A stretch of 32,532 nucleotides of DNA, from NCBI GenBank assembly GCA_002499705.1, contig DAMU01000108.1, positions 1-32,532 of the forward strand, given 5' to 3'. Of this stretch, positions 17,697 to 26,800 are shown piece after piece (the first letter of the stretch is position 1; the number at the start of each line of letters is the position of its first letter). The DNA comes from Euryarchaeota archaeon UBA91. Lineage in GTDB: Archaea > Thermoplasmatota > Poseidoniia > Poseidoniales > Poseidoniaceae. Position numbers and translations under genes: made by a program. Below the pieces are notes generated by a model that saw only the letters and a program-made list of their open reading frames with translations, searched no databases and was not told where the DNA came from.

Positions 17697-18647
17697 ATGC
17701 CCGATTCAAAGGTGGACCCGTTGCCGTTCCATCCTTCAAAGATTTTGAGTTGGGAATCGGGGTATGTCGCCATCGGGATTGATGGTGAGTTTCTCGCTCT
17801 TGACGCGGACATGAAAAAATGTGGCGAGGTGAAAAAACCCTTTCCATGTTCAGCACAACAGGTGACGAAGGTTGACAACCAGCTGATTGCAACATGGGTG
17901 GACCATGAATTATTGTTAGCGAGAATGGCCTCCTTTGACCTCTCGAAGCCTTTCGCCAATGGACCGGATCGAGGGGATTTGAGAGTTCGAACTTCTATTG
18001 ATGCAGCACTTCATCCAGCCCAGACCATATGGTCGCATGTGTTGGATGCAGAACCACTCGCTCTGTGCTCAAATGATGAGCAATTTGTATTCATTCTGTG
18101 GAAAAAGGGAATCTATGCAATGGGGAAAGGTACTGGTGAAGATTGGAGAAAGCCTGAACCTTCTTGGCCCGAACTGGAGAAATTACCTCACGCTGATGCT
18201 GTCGTTTCAGCATCAATTCAAGGGCCATCACTCCATGTATGGTCGAAAGGTGGTGGTCACAAAATCTACCAATCGAAAACTGGAGAAGTGCTCGTTTCAG
18301 AAGTGATTCCATATGATGGGATTCTTGATTCGGTTTACAGTCACGCGGACAATCATCTGCTTTGCTATGAAAGTGGTGATGTACTCTGGTACAACACCGA
18401 AGGAATTCAGCAAACTGTCATACTAAGTGGGCCAGTTCAACACGCTTTATGGAACATTGAACAAGCATCGTGGCATATTGCCGGATGGAGAGAGGAGGCA
18501 TGTATTTCGTTGCATGAGCAGAAGAGCACTCCATTTAGAGAAATACCCGTGCAAATAGTGCTCCACAATGGTTCGACATTTCTGCTGCTCAATGATGGTA
18601 CCTTTGCTGGTTCGGCCTATCCTTTCAACTCAAAAGCAGAAGAATAA
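17697..18647 (+). CDS. Beta-rich, propeller-like cytoplasmic protein of unknown function
   Basis: The protein is 316 residues from the ATG at 17697. There is no signal peptide or membrane helix. The sequence consists of short beta-strand pairs with repeated patterns such as WESGYVAIGIDGEFLALDA, SNDEQFVFILWKKGIYAM, GPSLHVWSKGGGHKIY and DNHLLCYESGDVLWYNT, spaced like blades of a WD40- or PQQ-like propeller. The repeats are too degenerate for me to name a family. The frame extends upstream to 17562 but this would overlap the start of DTD2. It is divergent from DTD2 with 76 nt between starts. Confidence 0.65.
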   Translation: MPDSKVDPLPFHPSKILSWESGYVAIGIDGEFLALDADMKKCGEVKKPFPCSAQQVTKVDNQLIATWVDHELLLARMASFDLSKPFANGPDRGDLRVRTSIDAALHPAQTIWSHVLDAEPLALCSNDEQFVFILWKKGIYAMGKGTGEDWRKPEPSWPELEKLPHADAVVSASIQGPSLHVWSKGGGHKIYQSKTGEVLVSEVIPYDGILDSVYSHADNHLLCYESGDVLWYNTEGIQQTVILSGPVQHALWNIEQASWHIAGWREEACISLHEQKSTPFREIPVQIVLHNGSTFLLLNDGTFAGSAYPFNSKAEE

Positions 18648-18673
18648 TTGATTCATCACGGACGAAGAATTAT

Positions 18674-21631
18674 ATGCTTTTGAGCGATTACAAAATTATG
18701 GATACAAAGATACTGATTGTCAGTGGTGTTCTTGCCATGCTCATGGTGAGCTCGGGTTTTCTTCTCATGATTGATGAGACAAGTAATGACGAAGAAGCCG
18801 AGAATATCGAAGATGAGCAGAATACAGTTCCTGTTGAGAACACACCACCTCAATTATTCAATACCGAACAATACACGCATTCATGGAATAATGAAAATGC
18901 AAGCGTCGGTGGATTTCTTCTTGATGAAGATGTTTCATCAGCGACGGTGACGGTCATCATCATTGATTCAAACACCCTGCAAGAAATAGGAGAACGACGT
19001 ACAGTATCTCCTTCCAGCGATGGTGAATGGACCATGATGACCGAGTTTTCACAACCCGGAACATGGCTTATCCAAATTCAAGCGGTTGACTCTTCTGGTT
19101 TGAGCAGTGCATTAACAATGGCGCAATTGACCATCGAGGCTCCACAGGAACCCGACGTCATTCTTTCGACACTATGGATTCAACCCGAAGAAAATTCCAG
19201 CATAGGTACGCTTCAAGGATTGATGTTACACATGTTCCCCGATACCTGTTCGATCGAATATCACCCACTTGGACAAAGTCCTGCTCGTCTTATTGATGGT
19301 GACGAGAATTCAACGACTGGAGAATACAGTATGTTTGTCAATACATCCTACCACAATACAATCGGTGATTTAATTGCCTCATGTGGACTCTTTTCTCAAT
19401 CAACCTCGACAATCCGACTTAACCTTCCAGTTCCACCTGAACCTGAAACTGACTTGGACAGTGACGGCGTGCTTGATGATGCTGATGATTGTGATTCTAC
19501 ACCTGAAGGTGAACCTGTTTATGCAAACGGATGTTCAGATTCAGAAAGTGATGACGACCTTGACGGAATAATGAATGATATGGACATATGTCCGAACACA
19601 CCGACATCAGAGGCTGTCGACAGCCAAGGGTGTGCTGAATCTCAAAAGGATGCTGATTCAGATGGCGTGAACAATGTTCTTGATTTGTGCCCAAACACGC
19701 CTGTTGGAGAATCTGTTGACACTGCTGGCTGCTCTGCATCACAAAAAGACGACGATGGTGATGGAGTAACGAACGATATTGATGAATGCCCCAATACGTC
19801 GGCTGGTGAGATTGTTGATGCTGTAGGATGCACGATAAGTCCTCCAGCTCCTACATCGATGAAAATCCTCGCACTGCACGGTGGTGGTGATTCTGCTTCT
19901 GGATTAGCATCGCAACAAGGTATGCAAGACCTCGTTGCTGCTTTACCTGAATTTGAATTCGTATTTGCCAGCACACCAGAAAGTGGAAATGTGTGGTATC
20001 AAGATCCACCAGGCGGCAAGGGTGAACCAACAACGGATCCGGATTGGGCAGATTTATCCATAGCATATCTTGACCAGATGGTTATAGACGACGGTCCATT
20101 TTATGCTCTGCTCGGTTATTCACAAGGCTCTGCTATGATTCCCGTCTATCTTGCAAACACACAGAACACCTTTGATAGAGTAATGCTCTACAATGGTTAC
20201 TTGCCAACAACGCATCACGGCCTAATGGATACGATAGATGATGCAGCACCATTTTCGACTCCCGCAATGGTTTTTTCAGGTGAAAATGATGGGGCTTTCA
20301 AAGACCTCGCTCCGGCCCTTGCTCAGAAATTTACTGGCTCGCTTGATTTGCACAGCCAAAGTGCAGGGCATCATTTGCCATACCAAAATGATCAACATTT
20401 CAACCAAATCCTAACCTTCATTCGTGCTGGAATAGAGACCTACGACCCCGTAGATTCCTGGTATTGTCAGGATGGAACCGGCCCTTGGGTAAAGGATTAC
20501 AATGGTGACGGAAATGGATACACTGCAAATTCAAATGGAGTAAGCAGTGCTGGTGGAAGTGGTTCAGGCCCTTGGTTCCAATGCCAAGTTTCAGTAACCG
20601 TTCAAAATGATGAGATGATCGTGGTGAGTAATGGAATTCCGAACCATGACTTCTTGAGTACGATGGGTTGCTGCGCTCCAGAAATGGATTACACGACCAC
20701 ATTCCCGCTTAATCCTGTTAACGATACATCCGGTGGACACGATACGACAAACTGTCCTGCTTCAGCAGGACGTTGGGAATGCGTCCCGGACAGAGGAACT
20801 GTAGCCATGTCGGTTAATGGAGCCCCAATATTTGGACCTGAAGAAGGGCCTGGAGGCGATGCTGTAGCTCTTCACTTTGATTATTTCAACGAAGACCGAC
20901 AACCGATTGTTCTTGGATGGTGTACGGGACATTCTGCAGGTCCAAATGGCTATCACTACCATTATGATGCAAACTGTGTCTATTGGGAGCCAGAATCTGG
21001 AGAGTCCATGGAAGACTATGATTCATCCAAAATTAAGAGTGATGAGCACAGTCCAATCATTGGATGGGCATTTGACGGCTATCCTATTTATGGAATGTAT
21101 GGATACAACGATGATCAAACCTCTCTCAAAGCGATAACCTCATCGTATGGAATTGAGAGAACACAAGAAGGTGGAGACCAAGGATACAATGGAATCGATG
21201 ATTGGAATTACATTGATGGAGCTGGTGATTTGGACGAATGTAACGGTAGATTCGGCCCAACACCTGAATATCCAGACGGAATTTACCATTACGTAAGTAC
21301 ACCACTCTCAGGTTCACCAACAATGGTGACCGATACGAATGGACAAACCGTTGGTATGATTGGATTCCCATATTTCCTTCTCTGCTACCATGGAGTTGCT
21401 GATGTCGCTGCCCAAGATGTTGGTGGCGGGCAAGGCGGTGGCGGTGGCGGCGGCGGTGGCGGCGGACCACCCGGCGGCAATGCTGCACAAACTCTGTATT
21501 CTCATATGCCAGAACTTCTTGATTCGATTGAAGAACGAAACAATTTACAGGGAGTGCTTTGGGATTCAACATGGATTCTTTTCGTGATTATTGGAGCTGC
21601 TTTTGTCCGTGGCTACAAAAATAAGGAATGA
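18674..21631 (+). CDS. Extracellular fusion protein: thrombospondin-3 repeats, serine hydrolase, YHYH domain
   Basis: This 985-residue protein has an N-terminal hydrophobic export or anchor sequence (about 10-33). A beta-sandwich-like region (about 55-250) follows, then four calcium-binding thrombospondin type 3 repeats (about 260-388; DSDGVxDxxDxCPNTP pattern with paired cysteines). Next comes an alpha/beta-hydrolase resembling the FSH1 serine hydrolases (about 394-580), with the LALHGGG oxyanion loop, nucleophile Ser483 in GYSQGS, a likely Asp in ENDGAF and His in AGHHLP. A YHYH domain (about 590-910) carries GYHYHY at 759-764 and GWAFDGYPIYG. A poly-Gly linker (916-935) leads to a C-terminal transmembrane helix. 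The start could also be the ATG at 18698. The SCO1-like gene begins 9 nt downstream, suggesting joint function. YHYH biochemistry is poorly known. Confidence 0.88.
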   Translation: MLLSDYKIMDTKILIVSGVLAMLMVSSGFLLMIDETSNDEEAENIEDEQNTVPVENTPPQLFNTEQYTHSWNNENASVGGFLLDEDVSSATVTVIIIDSNTLQEIGERRTVSPSSDGEWTMMTEFSQPGTWLIQIQAVDSSGLSSALTMAQLTIEAPQEPDVILSTLWIQPEENSSIGTLQGLMLHMFPDTCSIEYHPLGQSPARLIDGDENSTTGEYSMFVNTSYHNTIGDLIASCGLFSQSTSTIRLNLPVPPEPETDLDSDGVLDDADDCDSTPEGEPVYANGCSDSESDDDLDGIMNDMDICPNTPTSEAVDSQGCAESQKDADSDGVNNVLDLCPNTPVGESVDTAGCSASQKDDDGDGVTNDIDECPNTSAGEIVDAVGCTISPPAPTSMKILALHGGGDSASGLASQQGMQDLVAALPEFEFVFASTPESGNVWYQDPPGGKGEPTTDPDWADLSIAYLDQMVIDDGPFYALLGYSQGSAMIPVYLANTQNTFDRVMLYNGYLPTTHHGLMDTIDDAAPFSTPAMVFSGENDGAFKDLAPALAQKFTGSLDLHSQSAGHHLPYQNDQHFNQILTFIRAGIETYDPVDSWYCQDGTGPWVKDYNGDGNGYTANSNGVSSAGGSGSGPWFQCQVSVTVQNDEMIVVSNGIPNHDFLSTMGCCAPEMDYTTTFPLNPVNDTSGGHDTTNCPASAGRWECVPDRGTVAMSVNGAPIFGPEEGPGGDAVALHFDYFNEDRQPIVLGWCTGHSAGPNGYHYHYDANCVYWEPESGESMEDYDSSKIKSDEHSPIIGWAFDGYPIYGMYGYNDDQTSLKAITSSYGIERTQEGGDQGYNGIDDWNYIDGAGDLDECNGRFGPTPEYPDGIYHYVSTPLSGSPTMVTDTNGQTVGMIGFPYFLLCYHGVADVAAQDVGGGQGGGGGGGGGGGPPGGNAAQTLYSHMPELLDSIEERNNLQGVLWDSTWILFVIIGAAFVRGYKNKE
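21422..21479 (+). repeat. Poly-glycine-encoding GGC/GGT tract
   Basis: A low-complexity GGC/GGT run encodes 11 glycines in a row followed by PPGG. It is the most GC-rich stretch of the surrounding AT-leaning gene and sits as a flexible linker between the YHYH domain and the membrane anchor. Such tracts can change length by slippage. Confidence 0.8.
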
Positions 21632-21640
21632 GGCTTCGAA

Positions 21641-22270
21641 GTGAATAGGCTGCTTTTGATTCTCGTCATCTTTATGCTTAACTCTGGATGTTTGAATCCG
21701 CTTGAGGTTGACATCTTTGAAGGTGAGGACATCTATCCACCCCAGTCGTATGAGGTATTTGACCTGCAAGATAACAATGATTCACGATTTAATTCATCTG
21801 TGTTGGAAGGAGATGTTGTTGTATTCGGATTCATCTATACCAATTGCCCAGACCACTGCTCAACAACAACTTCAGATATGAAGTGGATTCAATCGCAACT
21901 CAGTGAACATGAACGTTTCAATATCAGTTTCATTTCGATAACGGTCGACCCATGGCGTGATGGACCATTTGGTCTCACGGAGTATATGGAAGACTACAAT
22001 GTGACTTGGCCCCACCTAACAACAAGTGTTGAAACATTGGAAAGCCTCTCACACATTGAAAGCGTATGGACTGATTTCTCCATCGGGTTGGTTCTCACTG
22101 AAGCAAATAACAGTACGGACTTAGGACGAGGGCATTCGCTGTATTACGACATAGAACACTCGAATGGTGTCGTATTGGTAGATGACACGGGTATGCAACG
22201 AGTACGCTGGACACACGATGATTGGAACCCCGAAGGAATCTTGAACGATTTACGTTCACTGTTGAACTGA
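21641..22270 (+). CDS. SCO1/SenC-family copper/redox lipoprotein
   Basis: This 209-residue thioredoxin-fold protein starts at a GTG, 8 nt after GAGG. Residues 1-16 are a hydrophobic signal ending in LNSGC, a lipobox-like site, so the protein is probably lipid-anchored outside the membrane. The SCO metal/redox motif is intact: Cys69-x3-Cys73 in TNCPDHCS, and the distal His173 in IEHSNG ahead of VVLVDDTG. Characterised SCO proteins deliver Cu(I) to the CuA site of cytochrome oxidase or act as thiol reductases. No oxidase subunit is in this window. The partner is the upstream YHYH-hydrolase gene. Confidence 0.92.
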   Translation: MNRLLLILVIFMLNSGCLNPLEVDIFEGEDIYPPQSYEVFDLQDNNDSRFNSSVLEGDVVVFGFIYTNCPDHCSTTTSDMKWIQSQLSEHERFNISFISITVDPWRDGPFGLTEYMEDYNVTWPHLTTSVETLESLSHIESVWTDFSIGLVLTEANNSTDLGRGHSLYYDIEHSNGVVLVDDTGMQRVRWTHDDWNPEGILNDLRSLLN

Positions 22271-22271
22271 A

Positions 22272-22451
22272 TCATTCATCTTTGACTGTGTATCCACATC
22301 GTCCGCATGACTTGCGATCTTTGTGAACTGCAAGGAATACACCAGGGCCACATCCAGGGTCTGGACAGAACTCGGCGTTTCGGGTAAGTGTACCGTCTTC
22401 ATTAACGGTATACTTGGACCACTTAGCTCCAGGTTTTGGACCGTCACCCAT
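22272..22451 (-). CDS. rps27ae: 30S ribosomal protein S27ae
   Basis: This 59-residue zinc-ribbon protein of the small subunit has the family features WSKYTV, CPDPGCGPGVFLA and CGRCGY, which provide four zinc-binding cysteines. The ATG at 22451 overlaps the S24e stop by one base (TGATG) and lies 6 nt after a full GGAGGTGA. A GTG one codon earlier is less likely. It is the last gene of the rpoE'-spt4-rps24e-rps27ae cluster, and its stop is 1 nt from the SCO1 stop on the other strand. Confidence 0.96.
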   Translation of the reverse strand: MGDGPKPGAKWSKYTVNEDGTLTRNAEFCPDPGCGPGVFLAVHKDRKSCGRCGYTVKDE

Positions 22452-22822
22452 CACTCGTCACCTCCTTCTTCAGCAGGTGCTTCTTCCTCAGCAGGTGCCT
22501 CTTCCTTAGCAGGCGCCTCTTCCTTTGCAGGAGCTTCGGATGTCGAGCGGAACTGTTTATGCCGCTTGTGAATGAATTCAGGTTCGACTTTCATAGAAGC
22601 CTCGTCACCATAAATGAACGCCATACCTGTGGTCAATGGCTGACCGAATCGAGTATTGCATTCTTTGACAACGATGCAATCAGGATTGGAACCGGGTTCA
22701 AGGGTTTTTACCAGGTTCATCACAGCTTGGCGAGACGGGGTCGCTTGTCCTTCATGCTGCCAACTGAAATTAATTTCAACACGGTTGAGTAGTTTGTTTT
22801 CTTTACGTGATACAATATCCAT
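22451..22822 (-). CDS. rps24e: 30S ribosomal protein S24e with acidic repeat tail
   Basis: The protein is 123 residues; the S24e core (about 1-95) has KENKLLNRVEINF, HEGQATPSRQAV, FGQPLTTGMAFIYGD and the closing KRHKQF. The family is usually about 100 residues. Here an added tail of about 28 residues repeats EEAPAK/EEAPAE four times and ends GGDE. The ATG follows GGAGATGA. S24e and S27ae are neighbours in most archaea, which confirms the call. Confidence 0.96.
   Translation of the reverse strand: MDIVSRKENKLLNRVEINFSWQHEGQATPSRQAVMNLVKTLEPGSNPDCIVVKECNTRFGQPLTTGMAFIYGDEASMKVEPEFIHKRHKQFRSTSEAPAKEEAPAKEEAPAEEEAPAEEGGDE
22458..22465 (-). promoter_or_regulatory. Full Shine-Dalgarno GGAGGTGA for rps27ae inside rps24e
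   Basis: Minus-strand GGAGGTGA lies 6 nt before the ATG at 22451. It is made of the codons for the GGD near the end of S24e, so the acidic tail also encodes the ribosome-binding site of the next gene. Confidence 0.8.
22467..22535 (-). repeat. 18-bp in-frame tandem repeat in rps24e tail
   Basis: Three 18-bp units (22482-22499, 22500-22517, 22518-22535) and one 15-bp partial unit differ at only a few positions. Each encodes a variant of EEAPAK. The pattern suggests expansion by slippage or duplication. Confidence 0.8.
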
Positions 22823-22834
22823 ATTTTCATCTCC

Positions 22835-23038
22835 TTAACGGACGCTCACTTTGAGAGCATATTTGCCTGGTTGGTCAATCTTCAATCGCTTTGCAATTTC
22901 AGAACGATTTGGATTCATGATAATGACGTAACCTTGGTGTTCTAAAGAAACACGTGCATCAGGATTACGAGGACAGACGTCCACGCCATCTTCGAGCACG
23001 AGGTGACATTCGCTGCATGCATAGGGAACTTTTGCCAT
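22835..23038 (-). CDS. spt4: Transcription elongation factor Spt4 (RpoE'')
   Basis: This 67-residue zinc protein pairs with Spt5 to form the archaeal processivity clamp on RNA polymerase. The features are ACSECHLV near the N terminus and a single Cys in DVCPRNP, so this copy shows three rather than four obvious zinc cysteines. YVIIMNPNRSEIAKRL and GKYALKV are the conserved core strands. GAGGTG precedes the ATG by a few bases. It starts 10 nt after the Rpo7 gene. Confidence 0.93.
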   Translation of the reverse strand: MAKVPYACSECHLVLEDGVDVCPRNPDARVSLEHQGYVIIMNPNRSEIAKRLKIDQPGKYALKVSVR

Positions 23039-23048
23039 ACATCACACC

Positions 23049-23603
23049 TCACTCGTTATCGTCTTCTCCAAGCCAGTCGTGGCAGCCAAGTCCTGGCTGC
23101 TTACTGGTCAAACCAATCTTTGAGCGTCGAGGATCTGAGGTGTCTGGTGAAAGTGATACAATACGTGCTCGAACAGAGTCGCCAACTCCGATTCTTCGCT
23201 CGGATTTACGGCCTTGAATAACTCCTGCTCCAACGTTTGCTTCAACCTGGTCTTCCATAATTTGTGATTTGTGAAGCAATGCTTCCATCGGCCCTATGCG
23301 GACGAAAGCCCCGAATTCATTGACCTCAGAAACAGCGCCTTCGACGACTTCATAATCATCCATGCAGAACAAAACTGCATCAAACCGGACTCGTTGATAG
23401 ATTGCACCATCGCCGTGAATGATTCGTCCACGACCAAGAGGTTCGTGATTTGAAGTAACTAAAATGAATCGGTTGTCATCATCAAATCGGCCTTCAAAAG
23501 CGGTCATTGAAAGACGGTCAATATGGTCGTTGAGTGATGCTCCTTTGCGCATGTACTCAGCTGGAATGCGGATTGTGTCTTCCTTTGTGACAATTTTATA
23601 CAT
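23049..23603 (-). CDS. rpo7: DNA-directed RNA polymerase subunit E' (Rpo7)
   Basis: This 184-residue stalk subunit is the homologue of eukaryotic Rpb7. An N-terminal RNP-like domain (YKIVTKEDTIRIPAEYM) is followed by an S1/OB domain (about 77-170) with VEGAVSEVNEFGAFVRIGPM and the closing RIGLTSKQPGLG. It pairs with Rpo4 and binds emerging RNA. The ATG at 23603 is chosen because GAGGTGA (23615-23609) is 5 nt upstream. The in-frame GTG three codons earlier lies inside that motif. It leads the cluster of transcription and translation genes. Confidence 0.96.
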   Translation of the reverse strand: MYKIVTKEDTIRIPAEYMRKGASLNDHIDRLSMTAFEGRFDDDNRFILVTSNHEPLGRGRIIHGDGAIYQRVRFDAVLFCMDDYEVVEGAVSEVNEFGAFVRIGPMEALLHKSQIMEDQVEANVGAGVIQGRKSERRIGVGDSVRARIVSLSPDTSDPRRSKIGLTSKQPGLGCHDWLGEDDNE

Positions 23604-23880
23604 TGTATTCACCTCATACTACTCTAAAAAAGCACGAATGAAGAGGAAGTGGGGAACCCATTCCGTCCTTCACCGGCGTGTGCCTCAAGAGAGAAGTCGA
23701 CCGTAGTCATTCTCGCCACAGACGACCCCTATTTAATCCACTCGCCTAAGAAAGGGTTGAAACCATGATGAAAAACGCCTCAGTAGATGGATATGCTCTC
23801 ATGAAAAAGGGTGATTAATCAAAGAATTTTCATGCACATCGCCATAAGCCATAACAACCCCCCGAGCCCCCTGCAATGTA
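23604..23880. other. Divergent intergenic region between rpo7 and the giant surface-protein gene
   Basis: This is the longest gene-free stretch in the window. It must hold promoters for both flanking genes. TATA-like candidates are CTATTTAAT at about 23728-23736, which reads TTAAATAG on the minus strand, and an AT-rich TTTTTTAG on the minus strand near 23632. Neither has a clear BRE. Only very short ORFs occur. A C-rich tract (23858-23873) abuts the surface-protein start. Confidence 0.5.
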
Positions 23881-26800
23881 ATGACAAGTAGCACGATGCG
23901 TCGGGGAGGCAGAATTGCCTGCGCCATTGTCCCATTGCTACTGCTCATACTCTCGTCACTTTCTCCGCTCCTTTTGAATGAAGAAGGAGCCCAATATCGC
24001 TTAGAAAAAGGCCAAGATGTAGCGCAATCCTCCAGCAATGAGTCATGGATTGGACAAACGCAGCCTTGGGGTCAATATGCTCGAACACCAACGCACAACG
24101 GCACCATGCCACCTCATGGCCCTGATGGCGGACCAGGTGAAGGAAGTGTGAGTGATGTTTCCGTTTACGGCGCCATCGATAGCCCTGTTGTCAATTGGGT
24201 CGGATTTGAAAATGGCGTCGATGCATACGGTTCAATCATTGCTGATTTTTCACAAAGCATTACTTCGACCAGTGCGTCACAGGAACGATGTGGTCAGGGT
24301 GAACTGTTTGGCGTTACTGTGTCCAAAGACAGCGGGGAAAGTACGCTTACTATTCTCTCTGGTGATGATGCAAAAACAGCCTGGGAAGTGAGTTTAGGCC
24401 AAACCAATGACATCAGATCCACACCCATTGTTCACGATGTTGATGATGATGGTAAGCCTGAAATTCTTGTCGTCTATGATACATCCAGTGCGCTTCAAGT
24501 GGAAATGTGGTCACCTGAGTTGACCTGCTCAGAATCCGGCTGGCAGAAGACTGGACACAGTAACGAAAGAGTTTGGAGTTACAGTGACAGCGATTACCGC
24601 ATTGGTATTTCTAGCCCGCATACACCCTCAAGTCAAACGAATCATCTTGCAGTAACTCAACCACTGCTTGCAGACTTGGAACTTGATGGAACACCGGAAT
24701 TGATTTTAGCGGTCGTTGATGAAAGTTCAGACGACCCTACAGTACTCTCTTTTGATTTGACTACAAGTGTTCCTTCCGAACCTGATTGGGACATTTCGCT
24801 TGATAGAGGCACTCACCCCTCAGATCCTACATGGGCTGCACTTGACAGTTCTACGACCGCAATTGTGTTGACTACGATTGATTCAAACTCGGGTAATATG
24901 TGGGTTTGGAGAATTGATGGTGCATCCGGTTCGCTCGATTGGGAAAGAGTTGCTCTTCAGGGTACGGACTCTGATTCTGATTCGCCCCGCCTTCGTTTAC
25001 CTGGTCCAGTTATTGTTCAATTGGATAACGATGATGCTCCAGAAATGATTCTCACAGTACCAACCGATTCAAACGGGGCTACGTCTGGTAACGGAGCGAG
25101 ATACATTGGAATGGAATTGACCTCAACAAGTGAGGTGTTTAATTTCAGAGCGCAAAATGGCTACGCTGATACTCAACCCTTGCCTCTTGACACGACAGGT
25201 GATGGCATTCATGACCGGTTATGCTGGGTCACTTGGTATTCGGAGTCATCGATAAGTTTCAATCGCAAGGGAATGGTAGGATGCCACGACATCAGCCTTT
25301 CAACACCCTTGAAAGAATGGAGTCGAGATTTGCAACGAGGAAACGGGAATGACAATGACGAAATTGGCGTATCAGCTCCGATATGGATGGACATCAATGG
25401 AGATGAGGAACCAGAAATTCTTGTTGCATTTGGACAGAGACTTTGGGGTTTTGATGGTGAAACAGGAGCATCAGCGGACATCAACAATGAATGGTCATCA
25501 CCCCTCGCCATGCCCCACAGAGTTTGGGCGAGTCCAGCAGTTGCAGACATGGATGGCGACGGAACATTGGACATTTTGATTGGCGACATATTGGTCTCAC
25601 AAAGTGCTCCTGATTTCGCCCCCCTTGCCGATCAGAGAGGTATCAGTTTCAATCCTGCTGAGCCTGACCCGGGACAACAGGTGACGATTACAGGCCAATT
25701 TTCCAACATTGGAACTGTGGAGAATGACGATGACCTCGATGCGGTCCTGTTGCTCAATGGAAATGAAATCGCAAGAGAACGGTTCGACGATGTTGAACCA
25801 GTATCCCCATCGGGTGAGGGCGGCCCACTGACCTTCAGCGCAGTAATTACTGCCGAGTTAGGAATCCATAACGTGACGATGATTCTCGATGTGAATGGGA
25901 ACATTTCTGAAGCAAGAGAAGATAACAATCTAGCAACCATGCAGTTGGCAATTGTAGAACCATATGTAGCTCGTATCGATTTACCTATCGAGACTCCACG
26001 GATATCCCCTGGCTCGACTGAACTCGTATCAATCGAGTTACTGGCACTCGGCTCAAGAACAGCAGATTGGACACTTGCTTGGGACGACAGTGCATTACCA
26101 TCTGGTTGGACATTTGTCCTTGACGATGGTTCAGATATCCAGCCAACACTCTCACCAGACAATCCCGTCACCATTGGATTCAATGTAGGTATTTCAAGCG
26201 ATGCACTTGGCGATGAGAACAGTTTTGTTGACTTTACCCTCACGCTTGATGAAGACCCAACGATTAGCACTGAGATTCAACTGCCAATTGAAGTTCTACG
26301 CACCAGAGGCTTGTCGGTTACAGGACCAACAGGTCTCGCTACAAGTGAAGGATATGGGCGTATACAAGGAGTGGCGAATGCGTGGCTGGTCGTTGAAAAT
26401 CTTGGCAATGCCCTGGAGTCTACAACTTCGATAGATTGGACTGCGCCTTCTTGGGGAGGGTCACCAACTTTGCATGATTCAAACGGTGATGAGATTTTTG
26501 CGCTATCCTTGAATCCGAACGAAGATGTCGAATTGTTTGCACAACTGGATGTGCCGAGTTCAGTGAATCGAGGTTCGACCACATCAACTACGCTCACTCT
26601 CTGTATCGGAAGCGGCAGTGAAACACTCTGTCAAGATATGGAAATTTCCTTTACCGCAGTAAATGCGATTGTATCTCCGATCCATACTCGGAGCCTCCCC
26701 AATTCTACTCTGACATGGGATATTACTGCTGATTTACCACAAAGCGGAACTCTTCAATGGAACATGGCCGATGCGCAAATGGTCCAAGCAAACTGGCAGT

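Noticed and set aside
17621..17959. 113-residue N-terminal extension of DTD2
   Set aside because: It is antisense to the start of the divergent propeller-like gene and has no family similarity.
19453..19836. Possible tandem DNA repeat in the YHYH-hydrolase gene
   Set aside because: The units are protein-level thrombospondin type 3 repeats; the nucleotide sequences have diverged and are not a DNA repeat array.
23761..23820. 17-codon open frame in the rpo7 upstream region
   Set aside because: It is too short, with no ribosome-binding site or conserved feature; chance is sufficient.
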